This document shows, piece by piece, positions 46,750 to 59,192 of a stretch of DNA of 64,000 nt. A model generated the notes under the pieces. The model searched no databases. It was not told the origin of the DNA and saw nothing but the letters and a program-made list of their open reading frames with translations. Positions within the stretch are counted from its first letter, which is position 1. The number at the start of each line of letters is the position of its first letter. Source of the stretch: Takakia lepidozioides (lineage: Eukaryota > Streptophyta > Takakiopsida > Takakiales > Takakiaceae); the NCBI GenBank assembly GCA_030704615.1, contig CM060731.1:71342756-71406755 (forward strand), in the 5' to 3' direction. Both the position numbers and the translations under genes were made by a program.

Positions 46750-47758
46750 TGTTAGAGGACTGTTGGGGACTTAGGACACTTATACGGGATCTGTGGGTAC
46801 CCTTAATTTTTGCATAGACTGAGACCAATAGGAGCCTTAGGGGTGACAGCAGCGCACTTTAGAGGGGGGTACACAGCCCGTCACAACCAACACAGCCCGT
46901 CACAATCCGACACAGCCGACACAGCCAGACACAGTCAACACAGCTCGTCACAGCAGACACAGCCCATCACAGCCAACACAGCCCGTCATAGCCGACACAG
47001 CCACACAGCCAGTCACAGCCCGACAAAGCCGGTCACACCCAGCCACAGCTTGACACAGCTGTCACGACCATAGGGAACGGATAGCAGGACAGGGAACGAA
47101 TGTGGGGAACAACACCTGCGAATGGAACATGTTAGTTCACGGACGACGGTTAGAGAGGAAAACGGTTAGAAAACGGTAGGAAGATAAGCTAGGAGCAAGG
47201 ACTAAAATGAGGATTATTATTTTTTGGAGCACTTCGGGGGGGAATCACTGCTGGAAGGAGACGAAGGAGCACTTCTGGGGGAGACTTCGGACATCACTGG
47301 GGGAAAGGAGGAGAGAGCGTATCTCTGAGCAGAAAGATGGAGAGCACAGAGTAGGAGGAGGATCTGTTGATGCTTAATGAATGCAGGCAGTAGAATTGTA
47401 ATGTAGAGCAGATTCGAGACTCCATGGCTTCAGCTTGATACTTGATAGATATTAATCTGATACACACTTCATACTCACACTGTGTAGAGAGATCTGAGTG
47501 AAGCTATGGAATGAATGGATGAGTTGATGGAATCCGATAAATTGATGAAGCAAATTGATACTTAATTACCAGCAGTAAGGTAACTAGCTAACATGAATGC
47601 GGGAAGGAAAACAAATAGGAAACCACCCCATAATACACTAGCTGTAGGTCATGACTGATTGTTCTGAGCGGACTGAGTACTTAGAGATTTCCATCTCTTC
47701 TATCTTGGATTTTCCGCCTCGAATAGCGAAGGGATGGGTGAGTGAAAGCTGCGCGACA
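46750..47758 (+). repeat. 3' LTR of copy A (1009 bp)
   Basis: It starts TGTTAGAGGACTG and ends GCGCGACA, matching the LTRs at 54375-55373 and 62802-63798. It contains a CACAGCC minisatellite (about 46870-47065). Its last base directly abuts reverse-transcriptase sequence of copy B. Confidence 0.9.
46870..47065 (+). repeat. CACAGCC minisatellite inside the LTR (copy A)
   Basis: Short units such as ACACAGCCCGTCACA recur about 15 times with variation. The other two LTRs carry it at 54494-54700 and 63483-63678 with different copy numbers. The core matches the array at the end of pol. Confidence 0.8.
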
Positions 47759-48836
47759 GGACTTTGTAATGCACCAGCGACCTTTCAGAGAGTGATAAGT
47801 CAATATTGTCATGAGTATCTGGATGATTTCATGCAGGTATTCTTGGATGATTTCAGTGTGTACAGCTCTAAGAATGAGCACTTACATAAACTAGAGTTAT
47901 GTCTGGCCAGATACAGAATGAGAGGTCTGGGCCTGAATCTAGAGAAGTGTACTTTCTGTGTGAACTCAACGGTGCTTCTGGGACACATTGTGTCTAAGAG
48001 GGGACTTCTTGTGGATCCCAGGAAAACAAAGGCCATTAAAGCCTCTCCACCACCAGTGAATGTTAAGAGTCTAAGGAGATTCCTTGGACAAACCAGCTAT
48101 TACAGAAGATTTGTCAGACGGTATGCACAGATTGCAACACCATTGAGCAAACTTCTGAAGAAAGATGCAGTGTTTGCATGGACACCTAAATGTCAACAGG
48201 CTTTTGAGGAACTTACATTGTCAGTAACAACTACACCTGTGCTGATTAAGTCCTCACTGGCAGAAAATATTTCATGTTCACTGTGATGCTTCTGGAGAAG
48301 CACTAGGAGCGGTGTTAGCCCAAAATGTAACAGGAAGGATAGATTCACCTGTGTACTATGCTAGCCGATTGATGAACAATGCCGAAAGAAATTATAGCAC
48401 AACGGAAAGAGAAGCATTGGCAATGATCTATGCAGTGAAGAAATTCGGGCATTACCTGTTGGGCAAGAAGTTTATGTTCTATGTGGATCACCAGGTTCTG
48501 ATATACCTGGTAAACAAACCTCTGATAAGCGGAAGAATAGCAAGATGGTTCATAATCTTGCACGAGTTTGAGTTCGAGGTTGTTTACAAGCCTGGGAGAC
48601 TGCATCTTGTGGCGGATCACTTGTCACGGTTATCAACAGGAGAACCAGCCACAGGAGTAGATGATCAATTACCAGATGCCAGTCTATTTGCAGTGGAGGT
48701 GCAGGGAAGTGTAGATGACTGGTTAGATTGGCAGTGGCCAATCAGATACTACCTTGCTCATGGTCAGTGCCCACCAAGTTATGGAAAGGAGCAGAGAAAG
48801 AGAATTGCTATCAAGGCTCTACCTTACACTATGTAG
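47759..48836 (+). pseudogene. Reverse transcriptase (3' half) and RNase H (copy B)
   Basis: Frame 47651-48286 carries CNAPATFQRVI, VFLDDFSVYSSKNEHLHKL and GQTSYYRRFVRRYA. A frame break near 48250-48290 separates it from 48312-48836 (GRIDSPVYYASRLMNNAERN, FYVDHQVLIYLVNK, VADHLSRLSTGEP). The fingers and palm start of RT are absent. Confidence 0.85.
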
Positions 48837-50105
48837 GGAGGAGAATGTATAAGCTAGGACCAGATGGAGTGTTGAAGCGATGCTTATACCACCATGAAGT
48901 TAATAAAGTTTTGGAGGAAGTTCATAAAAGAGTGGCAGGAGGTCATTTTGGAGAAGAGACTACCAGCAGGAAAATACTACATGCAGGTTACTGGTGGCCT
49001 ACTTTGTTCAAAGATGTACACAAGTATTGTCAGAGTTGTGATGAATGTCAGAGGCTCGGACCTTTGCAGAGATCTGGGAAAATGTCTTTGCATCCTACAA
49101 TGCCTACGAAACCATTTCAGAAATGGGGACTAGACTTTGTTGGACCAATTGACCCACCAGCCAAGAATACACAGAACAGGTACATAATTACAGCCACTGA
49201 TTATACTACGAAGTGGGTGGAAGCTAAAGCTTTGAGGGACAACACAGCCAAGTCCACAGCAAGGTTTCTGTATGAGAACATACTTACACGATTTGGCTGT
49301 CCCTTGGAATTTATCAGTGATCAAGGAAGTCACTTCATTAATGAGACCATTGAATTATTGACTAAAGAGTTCATGATTGTGCATAGGAGGAGTACAACAT
49401 ATTACCCACAGGGTAAGGGCAGGCAGAGGCTACCAACAAAATACTATGTACTATCTTGGCTAAGATAGTCAATGCAAACAGAACGGATTGGGATACAAAG
49501 CTGCTGACAGCTTTGTGGTCATACAGGACTTCATATAAAGTCACCACTAAGTATACACCATTCCAATTAGTTTATGGTATGGAAGCCTTACTTCCAGTGG
49601 AATTCCTGTTACCTACCATGAGAACGGAATGGGGAAAGAGAATGGAATTGCAAGATTACATTAAAGTCAGGAAACATGAATTATACCATGTGGAAGAAGT
49701 ACGTGCTGATGCAGCTGATAATATGACCAGAATTCAGATGAAGAGAAAGGAACAGTTTTGAAGGCAAGTTAAAGACTTTTAAGACGGGAGATTTGGTTCT
49801 ATGGTTGCAGAAGAAGAAGGAAAGATTAAAGCTTCTAAGCTTAAATCACCATGGAAAGGACCTTATGTCATACAAAGATGTATGATAACAACACCGCCAT
49901 GTTACAAACCATTAACAAAGAGATGCTGGGAAGAGTCAATGCTAATAAGTTGAAGGGATACAGTGGTATCCATGACAAACCATTGCAGCATGATTTGCAT
50001 GTTGAAACGCAAAAGCAGTCACGGGCTGCGCCAGTGTTACCAACGGAGTATGAGCACTTGTCGCTAGGCCGAGCATATATGACAAGGGCGGCAGAACAAG
50101 CGTGA
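48837..50105 (+). pseudogene. Integrase and tail (copy B)
   Basis: Frame 48728-49468 holds the HHCC zinc region (HHEVNKVLEEVHKR; CQSCDECQR) and the first two catalytic Asp (GLDFVGPIDP; FISDQGSHF). A lost base at about 49414 (GGTAAGGGCAGG for GGTAATGGGCAGG) shifts the frame just before the catalytic Glu. The frame then resumes at 49456-49761 (MAKIVNANRTDWDTKLLTAL). It is the most complete integrase of the three copies. Confidence 0.85.
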
Positions 50106-50345
50106 CACAGCCTATCACAGCCCATCAAGGCGCGACACAGCCTATCACACATCACGACGTGACACAGCTATCACAGACGGCGCGACACAGTATCACAGCC
50201 CAGCACGGCGCAACACAGCCTATCACGACCTACCATAGGTGTCAGTCACAGCTTACCACAGTATCACAGGCTATCACAGGCAGTATCACAGCTACACGGT
50301 ACCACAGTGTCACACACAGCCTGTCACAGCTAACACAGCCTACTA
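50100..50345 (+). repeat. Minisatellite at the end of pol (copy B)
   Basis: GACACAGCCTATCACA-type units, irregular, in the same place as in copies A and C. Confidence 0.75.
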
Positions 50346-50859
50346 GGGTTACACAATCCATAGAATCAGTGACAGGTGGACGCAGGATAACTTCAGTGAA
50401 ATGGCCGGCGGAAGAAAGGACGGAAGCCAGTTTAGAAAAGGGACACGTGGAAGTCAGGGCGCAACACACAGCTGAGAAGGAAGTGCAAGAACGGATGTCA
50501 TCAAGAAAGAGGACAAGAATGGCCGTCAAAATACCTAATAGCGCGTCAAATTGGATGAATGGCGGGCCCATTAATGAATACAGAAAAGGGGCAACAGAAC
50601 AAACGGCAAGTACAGAAAAGCGAAATTCTTGTCACATGTGTTATCCTAGTGGACAGTCCAGCAGGGAAAGTCCACTAAAGAAAATTAAATCTGAAAATCC
50701 AGTCACCGGCGTTACAAGCCCCAAGAAAAGCCAGAGAATGTATCAATAAATTGGAGGGAACTTAAGCGCAAGAGTCGGCGTCGTTCCGTTTTCTGCTTTG
50801 TGTCCCTGCAGTCATTTCTTCATTGTTACCACAAGCCAAAACATTGCCTTTGGGGTCTA

Positions 50860-53800
50860 GAATGAAGAGAGTGAGAGAATGGAGGAAATCAGGGTGAAGA
50901 GCACCACAATCCTGCAGAAACAAACGATTTCTACTCCACAGGGGGTATTAGTTACTGAAGAGCTGCGATTTGCAAGGATTGCAAAGCAAAGATTGGACAT
51001 TGCAACCATAGACAGTACATGTTACAATTCTTTTCTTGCAGAACTTTTGAGCCAAGGAACAGATGAGCAACGACGGTGAAGGGAGTTGAATTAGTAATTC
51101 TTCCCCTATACCTACAGCATTGTTCGCATTGCCAGCAGGCCAGGTGCATGTGGAGGAGCACAGGGCAAGACTGCAAATGGGGACTATTCCAAGAAGGGAA
51201 GTTTCTTTAAAACTCAGGGTTATGCTTGTACCAGGCCGTTACCCAGGGCTAAAGGAGGTAGGCCAGGTATTGACGTTCTGTTTGCCATGAAACAGAACCA
51301 ACAGTATTTGAGCAGATCCTTGCATAAGGAAATACTCAAAGCCCTGAGAGGAGAAGAGGTAGACTGGGTGGACATAATGTACACTCTGGTAGAGAATGAA
51401 AAGATTACAGGGTACTGCCGCAAAGTTCTCCTATCATAGTGTCTGCCCAATCATTGCTCGAATAATTCTTGATTCTGGCATACTGATGCGCGCGAAAGAA
51501 AGGAGATGGGAGTGTTTCGAGCCAGGAAACCACTGCAATTGGAAGACCAAGGCTCTTCACACAGTGAGGGTGGCTGGCAGGGCAACCCGAGCATAAGAGA
51601 CAGAGGCGGGGAAAGACTGTAGTGGCGGATTCACTGTCTTCACGGAATCCGCATGATAATGTTTCCCAAGTTTTTTGTGCAGAAGGGGCCCAGCAAAGCA
51701 CAGAGAACTTGCTATTACTGGAAGCAATGACCTTCAGAGAGGGAAGAGGAAGTTACTTCAGTATCACATCCATCACAGCCAGACGATCGGCTTGTCACAA
51801 GTTCCACCACAAGTTGTCCATGCAGGTCAACCAGATAATAATTGATTTAGAAAAAGAATGGTTAGATATTCCACTACAGAACATGGTGGTGGCAGAAAAT
51901 TGAGAGGGGACCTTCTCTATGAATATTCTGCTATGGTCAAGGACACAGGAATTCCAGAGGTGCAATGGTTGTCCAAGGGAAACCCTGTCGGTGATATAAT
52001 ACACAACCACCTGTGACGGAGGTACCAAAGGAGAATGTCAAAACACTGCAGCACCGGTGACGATCGTGGTTGTAAGGCATCACACTGTTGAGGATCAGGG
52101 AGAACAGCAAGCAAGCTCACCAAGATAACCCTCAACAGGTATGCTTATGAGTTCCAGACAGGACACTGAATTTGTTGGGTACTTATGTCAAATCCTGTTC
52201 CCACTACTCATTGGCAGCTTTGAGGAGGAACTCAGGAAAGAGTTTGAGGCTCGACTGCAAGAGAATGTGCAAACAAGGTCGATGAAGATGTCACTCTCAA
52301 AATGCAGCAAGACTTGAGAGTACAAGAAGCGGCTTTGGCAATTGGCCAAAGAACAATTGATTGAGCAAGCCTCGCACAAGACCACTTGCACGAAGCACAT
52401 AAAGCACAGCTATACCAATGCAGGTGAAGCATGAAAGCAAGTTGCAAGAAGTGAATAGCATTACATAGGGTTTCAGACAGTGCATGACAGATGACCATCC
52501 AATGTGCTACACTCACAACTATCTTGACCAATCTACCACAGAAATAAACAGTCAAGCGGAAGATGTACGAAGGCAGAGGAAGAGAATGTTTAACAAATGA
52601 AACTCATTGTCGATATGAAAGTACAATATGTCGCAATGAGGATACTTTCAAGCAATATAGACAGGTTGAAGCTGACCAAGAGAGGCACATCCTGGAGTTG
52701 CCACAAACGGTCATGATGGCCAATAGAAATGAAATCTCAGGTCACTAACAAGGCTTGGAAGGAAGCCAATAATCTGCTTGCGGCCTATGCGAATTTGTTT
52801 GAACCCCATGCGAAGCGCATGGAGGCTTTACAACAGCAGTTAGATGTGTACAAACTCAGAGAGGAGCACACTCTCAAGGAACCACAAGCAACTTGGTGGA
52901 TAACCACCTTATGCAGGTCTGGTTTAGACAAGGCCAGTGGAGGGCAAAGCACCACGAAGCTCACCCAAAGCGAGATGAATGAGCTCAGACTGCAAGTGCA
53001 GAACATTGCCACAACTACTAAAGACAATGTCTATAGTAGGACTAGCGGAGTTAGAGGAGGATGTAGACGGACTGCAATACTCAAGTGGAGGACCTCACTT
53101 CAAATATCGACAAAGAGCCTATATACCAGAGGAACAGTAATGGCTTCTTATTTACAAGCCAGAACTTTGGGTTTTCAGTCTTCTTCACATGAGGTGGCAG
53201 GAGATGCCAATGATACAATAGCCAGTGCATAACACCACAACAAGTCACTGTGCCAGTAGCTGACCCTGTTTGTTACTACAGGCCACACCACAGCCACCAC
53301 AGCCTCAGGATGGGGAATGCTGCTTTTAAACCCACCTAAAAAATCCACTGCAAGGAGTACAGTAGGGCTATGATTATGCTTTTCAACCAAATTCCCATTA
53401 TGTTAGGTTTGGCTAGGAAAGAATTTTATCCTCCTCAGTCATTCGCACATTACTATCAAATCATGCGCATTTTGGCTGCCATTCTTCCTAACAATCGACC
53501 AATGAGGATCATCACTTTGCACAGTACTGGCATGAGGAGGTAACCATGTTAAAGGAATTAATTTCCTTCCACGTTGACATGGATCATTTATACCAAGACC
53601 AAGGAGGTAGCAAGTATTGTCCATGGGATGCGGGTTTTCTGGTTTACGTTACGTTATCACATTGAGCAGCACAAGATGCAATCGCGGTTTCTGAGTTATT
53701 CCAGTGGGGATCATTGGGTCTTACCTTCAGTGCCACCTCATATGTACCTATATGAGGCAAAAGTTATGATACAAAAGATTCTCAAATTCGTTCATGGTTT

Positions 53801-54320
53801 CATGCGGCCTGGAACAATTTGTCAACAACAGAATTCGGCATTGATGATATTTTCTATAAGGGACATGAGGCATGGAAATACTTGCACAATTCACCAAGTC
53901 ATTGGTACCCCCACTCACCTGGACAGACAAGGAGCTCAGGGTCTTCACCAATTTTGCCATTCAGCGTTTACAGCAAGTTTTAAAATATAAACTTCCAGAC
54001 ATGGTAGGACAACATTGTATGCCCCAGAGGATTCCCACGAAAGTTTGACAATTAAACACATGAGAGGCGATGAGGATTCTGATACAACTGTTTCTTCAGC
54101 GGATTCTTTTGACATGGGAGAAGACTATGCAATTCAGATGGCAGAGAAGAAGCGACGGGGGTCTCCTATGCCTGAAGGTTACCTCGATATCAGCCTCCAG
54201 AGGGCCTCACATATCCAGGTAGTGTTTCAATCATCTCCGTCAAGTGCAGTCCTCGGGCTCGTACACACAGTCCGCCACGAACTCTCAACGTCAGAAAGGT
54301 GCTCGCTCACAAACGTTTGC
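50860..54320 (+). pseudogene. Post-pol ORF (copy B), heavily frameshifted
   Basis: It is collinear with 43420-46690 of copy A but broken by small gaps every 20-60 bases. Readable parts include AKQRLDIATIDSTCYNSFLA, the coiled-coil region near 52225-52560, YKLREEHTLKEP near 52850, and an acidic end DEDSDTTVSSADSFDMGEDY with KKRRGSPMPEGYLD (54070-54195) that copy A lacks. The product is unknown. Confidence 0.6.
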
Positions 54321-54374
54321 TAATCCCAATCAGTAAACCGTGAGGACACGGCTTTTTGAGAGGGGAAGGGGTAA

Positions 54375-55373
54375 TGTTAGAGGACTGTCTGGGACTTAGA
54401 CACTTATACGGGATCTGTGGGGTACCCTTAATTTTTGCATAGACTGAGACCAACAGGAGCCTTAGGGGTGACAACAACGCACTTTAGAGGGGGGTTACAC
54501 AGCCTGTCACAACCAACACAGCCCGTCACAGTCCGACACAGCCGACACAGCCGCCACATCAAAGCCACACACCAACACAGCTCTTCACAGCTCCACACAC
54601 AAACCCGACACACATCACAGCCAACACAGTCGTCACAGTCCGACACAGCCCGACACAGCCAACACAGTTGCAGAGCCAGTCACAGCTTGACACAACTGTC
54701 ACGACCATACGGATAGTAGGACAGGGAACGACTGTGGGGAACAACACCTGCGAATAGAACATGTTAGTTCATGGATGACGGTTAGTGAGGGAAACGGTTA
54801 GAACAACGGGTAGGAAGATAAAGCCAGGAGCAAGGTCTGGAAAAGGATCGATTCTTGGATCACTTCGGGAAGGAGGCCAGAATCACTTCTTGGAGGAACT
54901 TCGGACATCACTGGGGGGAATGAGGAGAGAGCGTATCTTCGAGCAGAAAGAGGGAGAGCACGGAGTAGGAGGAGGATCTATTGATGCTTAATGAATGCAG
55001 GCAGTAGAATTGTAATGTAGAGCAAATTAGAGACTCCATGGCTTCAGCCTGATACTTGATAGATATTAATCTGATACACACTTCATACTCACACTGTGTA
55101 GAGAGATCTGAGTGAAGCTGTGGAATGAATGGATGAGTTGATGGAAATCCGATAGATTGATGAAGCAAACTGATAATTAATTACCAACAGTAAGGTAACT
55201 AGCTAACATGAATGCGGGAAGGAAAACAAATAGGAAACACCCCCATGATACACTAGCTGTAGGTCATGACTGATTGTTCTGAGTGGGCTGAGTACTTAGA
55301 GATTTCCAACTCTTCTATCTTGGAGTTTCCGCCTCGGATAGCGAAGGGATGGGTGAGTAAAAGCCGCGCGACA
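54375..55373 (+). repeat. 3' LTR of copy B (999 bp)
   Basis: It runs from TGTTAGAGGACTGTC to GCGCGACA after polypurine tract 54358-54371. Its end abuts the interior of copy C, which lies in inverse orientation. Confidence 0.9.
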
Positions 55374-55918
55374 ACTGCGTAAGTAATATTGCGAGCGTAT
55401 AGTCTGTTAGTTCCTCCATAGCTTCAAAGCTATAGCATTGATGGTTTGTCCCGTCGAGACGCCCGTTACTTAGAACGACGCTGACTCTTGCGCTTAAATT
55501 CCCACCAATTTCTTGATCCCTTTTCTGGCTTTCGATTGGCTGTAACCGCTGTGACTGGATTTTAGATTTAATTTTCTTTAGTGGACTTTCCCTGCTGGAC
55601 TGTCCACTAGGATAACACATGTGACAAGAATTTCGTTTTTCTGTACTTGTTGTTTGTTCTGTTGCCCCTTTTCCGTATTCATTAATGGGCCCGCCATTCA
55701 TCTGAATCGACGTGCTAATTAGGTATTTTGACGGCCATTCTTGTCCTCTTTCTTGATGACATCTGTTCTTGCACTTCCTTCTCAGCTGTGTGTTGCGCCT
55801 TGACTTCCACGTGTCCCTTTCTAAACTGGCTTCCGTCCTTTCTTCCGCCGGCCATTTCCGTGAAGATATCTTGCGTCCACCTGTCACTGATTCTATGGAT
55901 TGTGTAACCCTAGTAGGC

Positions 55919-56165
55919 TATGTTAAGCTGTGACAGACTGTGTCATACTGTGGTACACCGTGATAGGCTGTGATACACTGTGGTAAGCTATGATAGACTG
56001 TGACACGCTGTGGTAGGTTGTGATATGCTGTGTCGCGCCTTGATGGGCTGTGATAGGCTGTGTCATGTCGTGATGGACTGTGACAGGCTGTGTTGCGCCT
56101 TGATGGGCTATGATAGGCTGTGTCGCGCCTTGATGGGCTGTGATAGGCTATGTCGCGCTTGTTCT
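55919..56165 (-). repeat. Minisatellite at the end of pol (copy C)
   Basis: Several near-perfect units of about 30 bp (CGCGACACAGCCTATCACAG with CCCATCAAGG) are in the pol frame, encoding repeats like RDTAYHSPSR. This is the most regular of the three arrays. Confidence 0.85.
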
Positions 56166-57326
56166 GCCCGCCCTGGTCATATATGCTCGGCCTAGCGTCA
56201 AGTGCTCCATACTCCTTTGGTAACACTGGCGCAGCCCGTGACTGCTTTTGCGTTTCAACATACAAATCATGCTGCAATGGTTTGTCATGGATACTACTGT
56301 ACCCTTTCAACTTATTGGCATTGACTCTTCCCAGCATTTCTTTGTTAATGGTTTGTAACATGGCGGTGTTATTATCATACATCTTTTGTATGACATAAGG
56401 TCCTTTCCATGGTGATTTAAGCTTAGAAGCTTAAATCTTTCCCTTCTTCTGTAGCCATAGAACCAAATCTTCCGTCTTAAAAGTCTTTAACTTGCCTTCA
56501 TCAAACTGTTCCTTCCTTTTCATCTGAATTCTGGTCATATTATCAGCTGCATCAGTACGTACTTCTTCCACATGGTATAATTCATGTTTCCTGACCTTAA
56601 TGGAATCTTGCAATTGCATTCTCTTTCCCCATTCCGTTCTCATGGTAGGTAACAGGAATTCCACTGGAAGTAAAGCTTCCATACCATAAACTAATTGGAA
56701 TGGTGTATACTTAGTGGTGACTTTATATGAAGTCCTGTATGACCACAAAGCTGTCAGCAGCTTTGTATCCCAATCCGTTCTGTTTGCATTGACTATCTTA
56801 GCCAAGATAGTACATAGTATTTTGTTGGTAGCCTCTGCCTGATCAATTCCAAGGGACAGCCAAATCGTGTAAGTATGTTCTCATACAGGAACCTTGCTGT
56901 GGACTTGGCTGTGTTGTCCCTCAAAGCTTTAGCTTCCACCCACTTCGTAGTATAATCAGTGGCTGTAATTATGTACCTGTTCTATGTATTCTTGGCTGGT
57001 GGGTCAATTGGTCCAACAAAGTCTAGTCCCCATTTCTGAAATAGTTCAGTAGGCATTGTAGGATGCAAAGACATTTTCCCAGATCTCTGCAAAGGTCCGA
57101 GCCTCTGACATTCATCACAACTCTGACAATACTTGTGTACATCTTTGAACAAAGTAGGCCACCAGTAACCTGCATGTAGTATTTTCTTGCTGGTAGTCTC
57201 TTCTCCAAAATGACCTCCTGCCACTCCTTTATGAACTTCCTCCAAAACTTTATTAACTTCATGGTGGTATAAGCATCGCTTCACCACTCCATCTGGTCCA
57301 AGCTTATACATTCTGCTCCCTACCAT
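56166..57326 (-). pseudogene. Integrase and tail (copy C), catalytic centre deleted
   Basis: The zinc region and first Asp lie in 56982-57326 (CQSCDECQR; GLDFVGPIDPPAKNT), ended by TAG at 56984-56982 where A and B have CAG. Further on, ISDQGSHF through the YPQG part is deleted near 56838-56850, removing the second catalytic Asp. The frame resumes as 56431-56805 with a TAA at its end, then continues in the tail to 55918. Confidence 0.85.
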
Positions 57327-57422
57327 AGTGTAAGGTAGAGCCTTGATAGCAATTCTCTTTCTCTGCTCCTTTCCATAACTTGGTGGGCACTGACCATGAG
57401 CAAGGTAGTATCTGATTGGCCA

Positions 57423-59174
57423 CTACCAATCTAACCAGTCATCTGCACTTCCCTGCACCTCCACTATAAATAGACTGGCATCTGGTAATTGATCATCTAC
57501 TCCTGTGGCTGGTTCTCCTGTTGATAACCTTGACAAGTGATCCGCCACAAGATGCAGCCTCCCAGGCTTGTAAACAACCTCGAACTCAAACTCGTGCAAG
57601 GTTATCAACCATCTTGCTATTCTTCCGCTTATCAGAGGATTGTTTACCAGGTATATCAGAGCCTGGTGATCCACATAGAACATAAACTTCTTGCCCAACA
57701 GGTAATGCCCGAATTTCTTCACTGCATAGATCATTGCCAATGCTTCTCTTTCCGTTGTGCTATAATTTCTTTCGGCATTGTTCATCAATCGGCTATCATA
57801 GTACACAGGTGAATCTATCCTTCTTGTAACATTTTGGGCTAACACTGCTCCTAGTGCTTCTCCAGACGCATCACAGTGAACATGAAATATTTCCTGCCAG
57901 TGAGGATTAATCAGCACAGGTGTAGTTGTTACTGACAATGTAAGTTCCTCAAAACCCTGTTGACATTTAGGTGTCCATGCAAACACTTCATCTTTCTTCA
58001 GAAGCTTGCTCAATGGTGCTGCTATCTGTGCATACCGTCTGACAAATTTTCTGTAATAGCTGGTTTGTCCAAGGAATCTCCTTAGACTCTTAACATTCAC
58101 TGGTGGTGGAGAGGCTTTAATGGCCTCTGTCTTCCTGGGATCCACAAGAAGTCCCCTCTTACACACAATGTGTCCCAGAAGCACCCCTGAGTTCACACAG
58201 AAAGTACATTTCTCTAGATTTAGGCCCAGACCTCTCATTCTGCATCTGGCCAGACATAACTCCAACTTATGCAAGTGCTCATTCTTAGAGTTGTACACAC
58301 TGAAATCATCCAAGAATACCTGCATGAAATCATCCAGATACTCATGAAAAGATTCACTTATCACTCTCTGAAAGGTTGCTGGTGCATTAAAAAGTCCAAA
58401 GGGCATGACTTTGTATGTATAAGGACCCCAGTCTGTGATGAAAGCTGTCTTTCCCTGGTCTTCTTCTGCCACTTGCACTTGATTATAACCACTGAAGCCA
58501 TCCATGAATGAGTACATCTCATGGCCTTCCACAATGTCCAATACTGCTTCTGTGAATGGCAAGGGAAATGGATCATTCTTCGTGCAAGCATTCAACTTCT
58601 TATAGTTCACACAAACTCTTAGTTTACCATTCTTCTTGGGAACTATCACAATGGGTGACAACCAAGTTGTATACTCTATTGGGTATATAAACTTAGCCTC
58701 AGCCAACTTCTTGATCTCTTCTCCAACCTTCTGTGCATAGTTGGGATTCATTTTGTACCTTGCCTGCTTGATTGGTACCGATCCTGGTTCCAGTTCAATC
58801 TTATGCTGACAGATCTCAGGTGGTATCCCTTTTAGATCCTCGTAGCTCCAAGCAAATACATCTCTGTATTTGATGAACAAACTCTTAGCTTCTTCAGAGA
58901 ATTCTGGCTCCAAATCAGCTCCTACCTTCACCATCCTCGGTTCCTCTTTAGTTCCCACATTCACTTCCCTCACATGTTCATCAGCTGTGATTGTCCAACC
59001 AGTCACCACTTCATCCTGTAAACTCACAGTGGCTGGTTCCTCTAGGATTTCCATTTCTCCTTCTCTTTTTTCATAGAAATGTGATGGGTAACTGCTGGTT
59101 TCCTCTTCAATTGGTGTTGCTGACACTACACCACAATAGATACCTCTTAAACAACTTAAGTCTTCCAGCCGCAT
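57423..59174 (-). CDS. Reverse transcriptase and RNase H (copy C), intact domains
   Basis: 583 codons. RT core: IYPIEYTTWLSPIVIVPKKN, LRVCVNYKKLNA, FMDGFSGYNQV, KVMPFGLFNAPATFQRVI, VFLDDFSVY with the Asp pair, and the connection region GQTSYYRKFVRRYA. RNase H: HCDASGEALGAVLAQ, ERNYSTTEREALAMIYAV, FYVDHQALIYLVNN. It ends LDW at TAG 57425-57423 where A and B read Gln. In the complete element this would continue from protease into integrase as one Pol polyprotein. Confidence 0.92.
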   Translation of the reverse strand: MRLEDLSCLRGIYCGVVSATPIEEETSSYPSHFYEKREGEMEILEEPATVSLQDEVVTGWTITADEHVREVNVGTKEEPRMVKVGADLEPEFSEEAKSLFIKYRDVFAWSYEDLKGIPPEICQHKIELEPGSVPIKQARYKMNPNYAQKVGEEIKKLAEAKFIYPIEYTTWLSPIVIVPKKNGKLRVCVNYKKLNACTKNDPFPLPFTEAVLDIVEGHEMYSFMDGFSGYNQVQVAEEDQGKTAFITDWGPYTYKVMPFGLFNAPATFQRVISESFHEYLDDFMQVFLDDFSVYNSKNEHLHKLELCLARCRMRGLGLNLEKCTFCVNSGVLLGHIVCKRGLLVDPRKTEAIKASPPPVNVKSLRRFLGQTSYYRKFVRRYAQIAAPLSKLLKKDEVFAWTPKCQQGFEELTLSVTTTPVLINPHWQEIFHVHCDASGEALGAVLAQNVTRRIDSPVYYDSRLMNNAERNYSTTEREALAMIYAVKKFGHYLLGKKFMFYVDHQALIYLVNNPLISGRIARWLITLHEFEFEVVYKPGRLHLVADHLSRLSTGEPATGVDDQLPDASLFIVEVQGSADDWLDW

Positions 59175-59192
59175 CTCTGCAACCTGCTCCCA

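Larger units (their letters stand above)
33800..47758 (+). mobile_element. Ty3/gypsy retrotransposon copy A, 5'-truncated, with 3' LTR
   Basis: Alignment with copy C by eye starts at TGATGCTGACCCTGA (33800). Left of it the 5' LTR, primer site and leader start are missing. Order: leader ORF, gag (split by a 2.2-kb insertion), protease, reverse transcriptase, RNase H, integrase, a minisatellite, a long post-pol ORF, polypurine tract and 3' LTR. I see no chromodomain after integrase; RT type and extra ORFs suggest the Tat/Athila side of Ty3/gypsy. Many 1-base indels break the frames. Confidence 0.9.
47759..55373 (+). mobile_element. Ty3/gypsy copy B, truncated in reverse transcriptase, with 3' LTR
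   Basis: It begins GGACTTTGTAATGCACCAGC, equal to 40208 onward in copy A, directly at the LTR end of copy A. It runs through RT, RNase H, integrase, minisatellite and post-pol ORF to its own polypurine tract and LTR. Up to about 49450 it is close to intact; beyond 50 kb it differs from A mainly by 1-2 base gaps. Confidence 0.9.
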
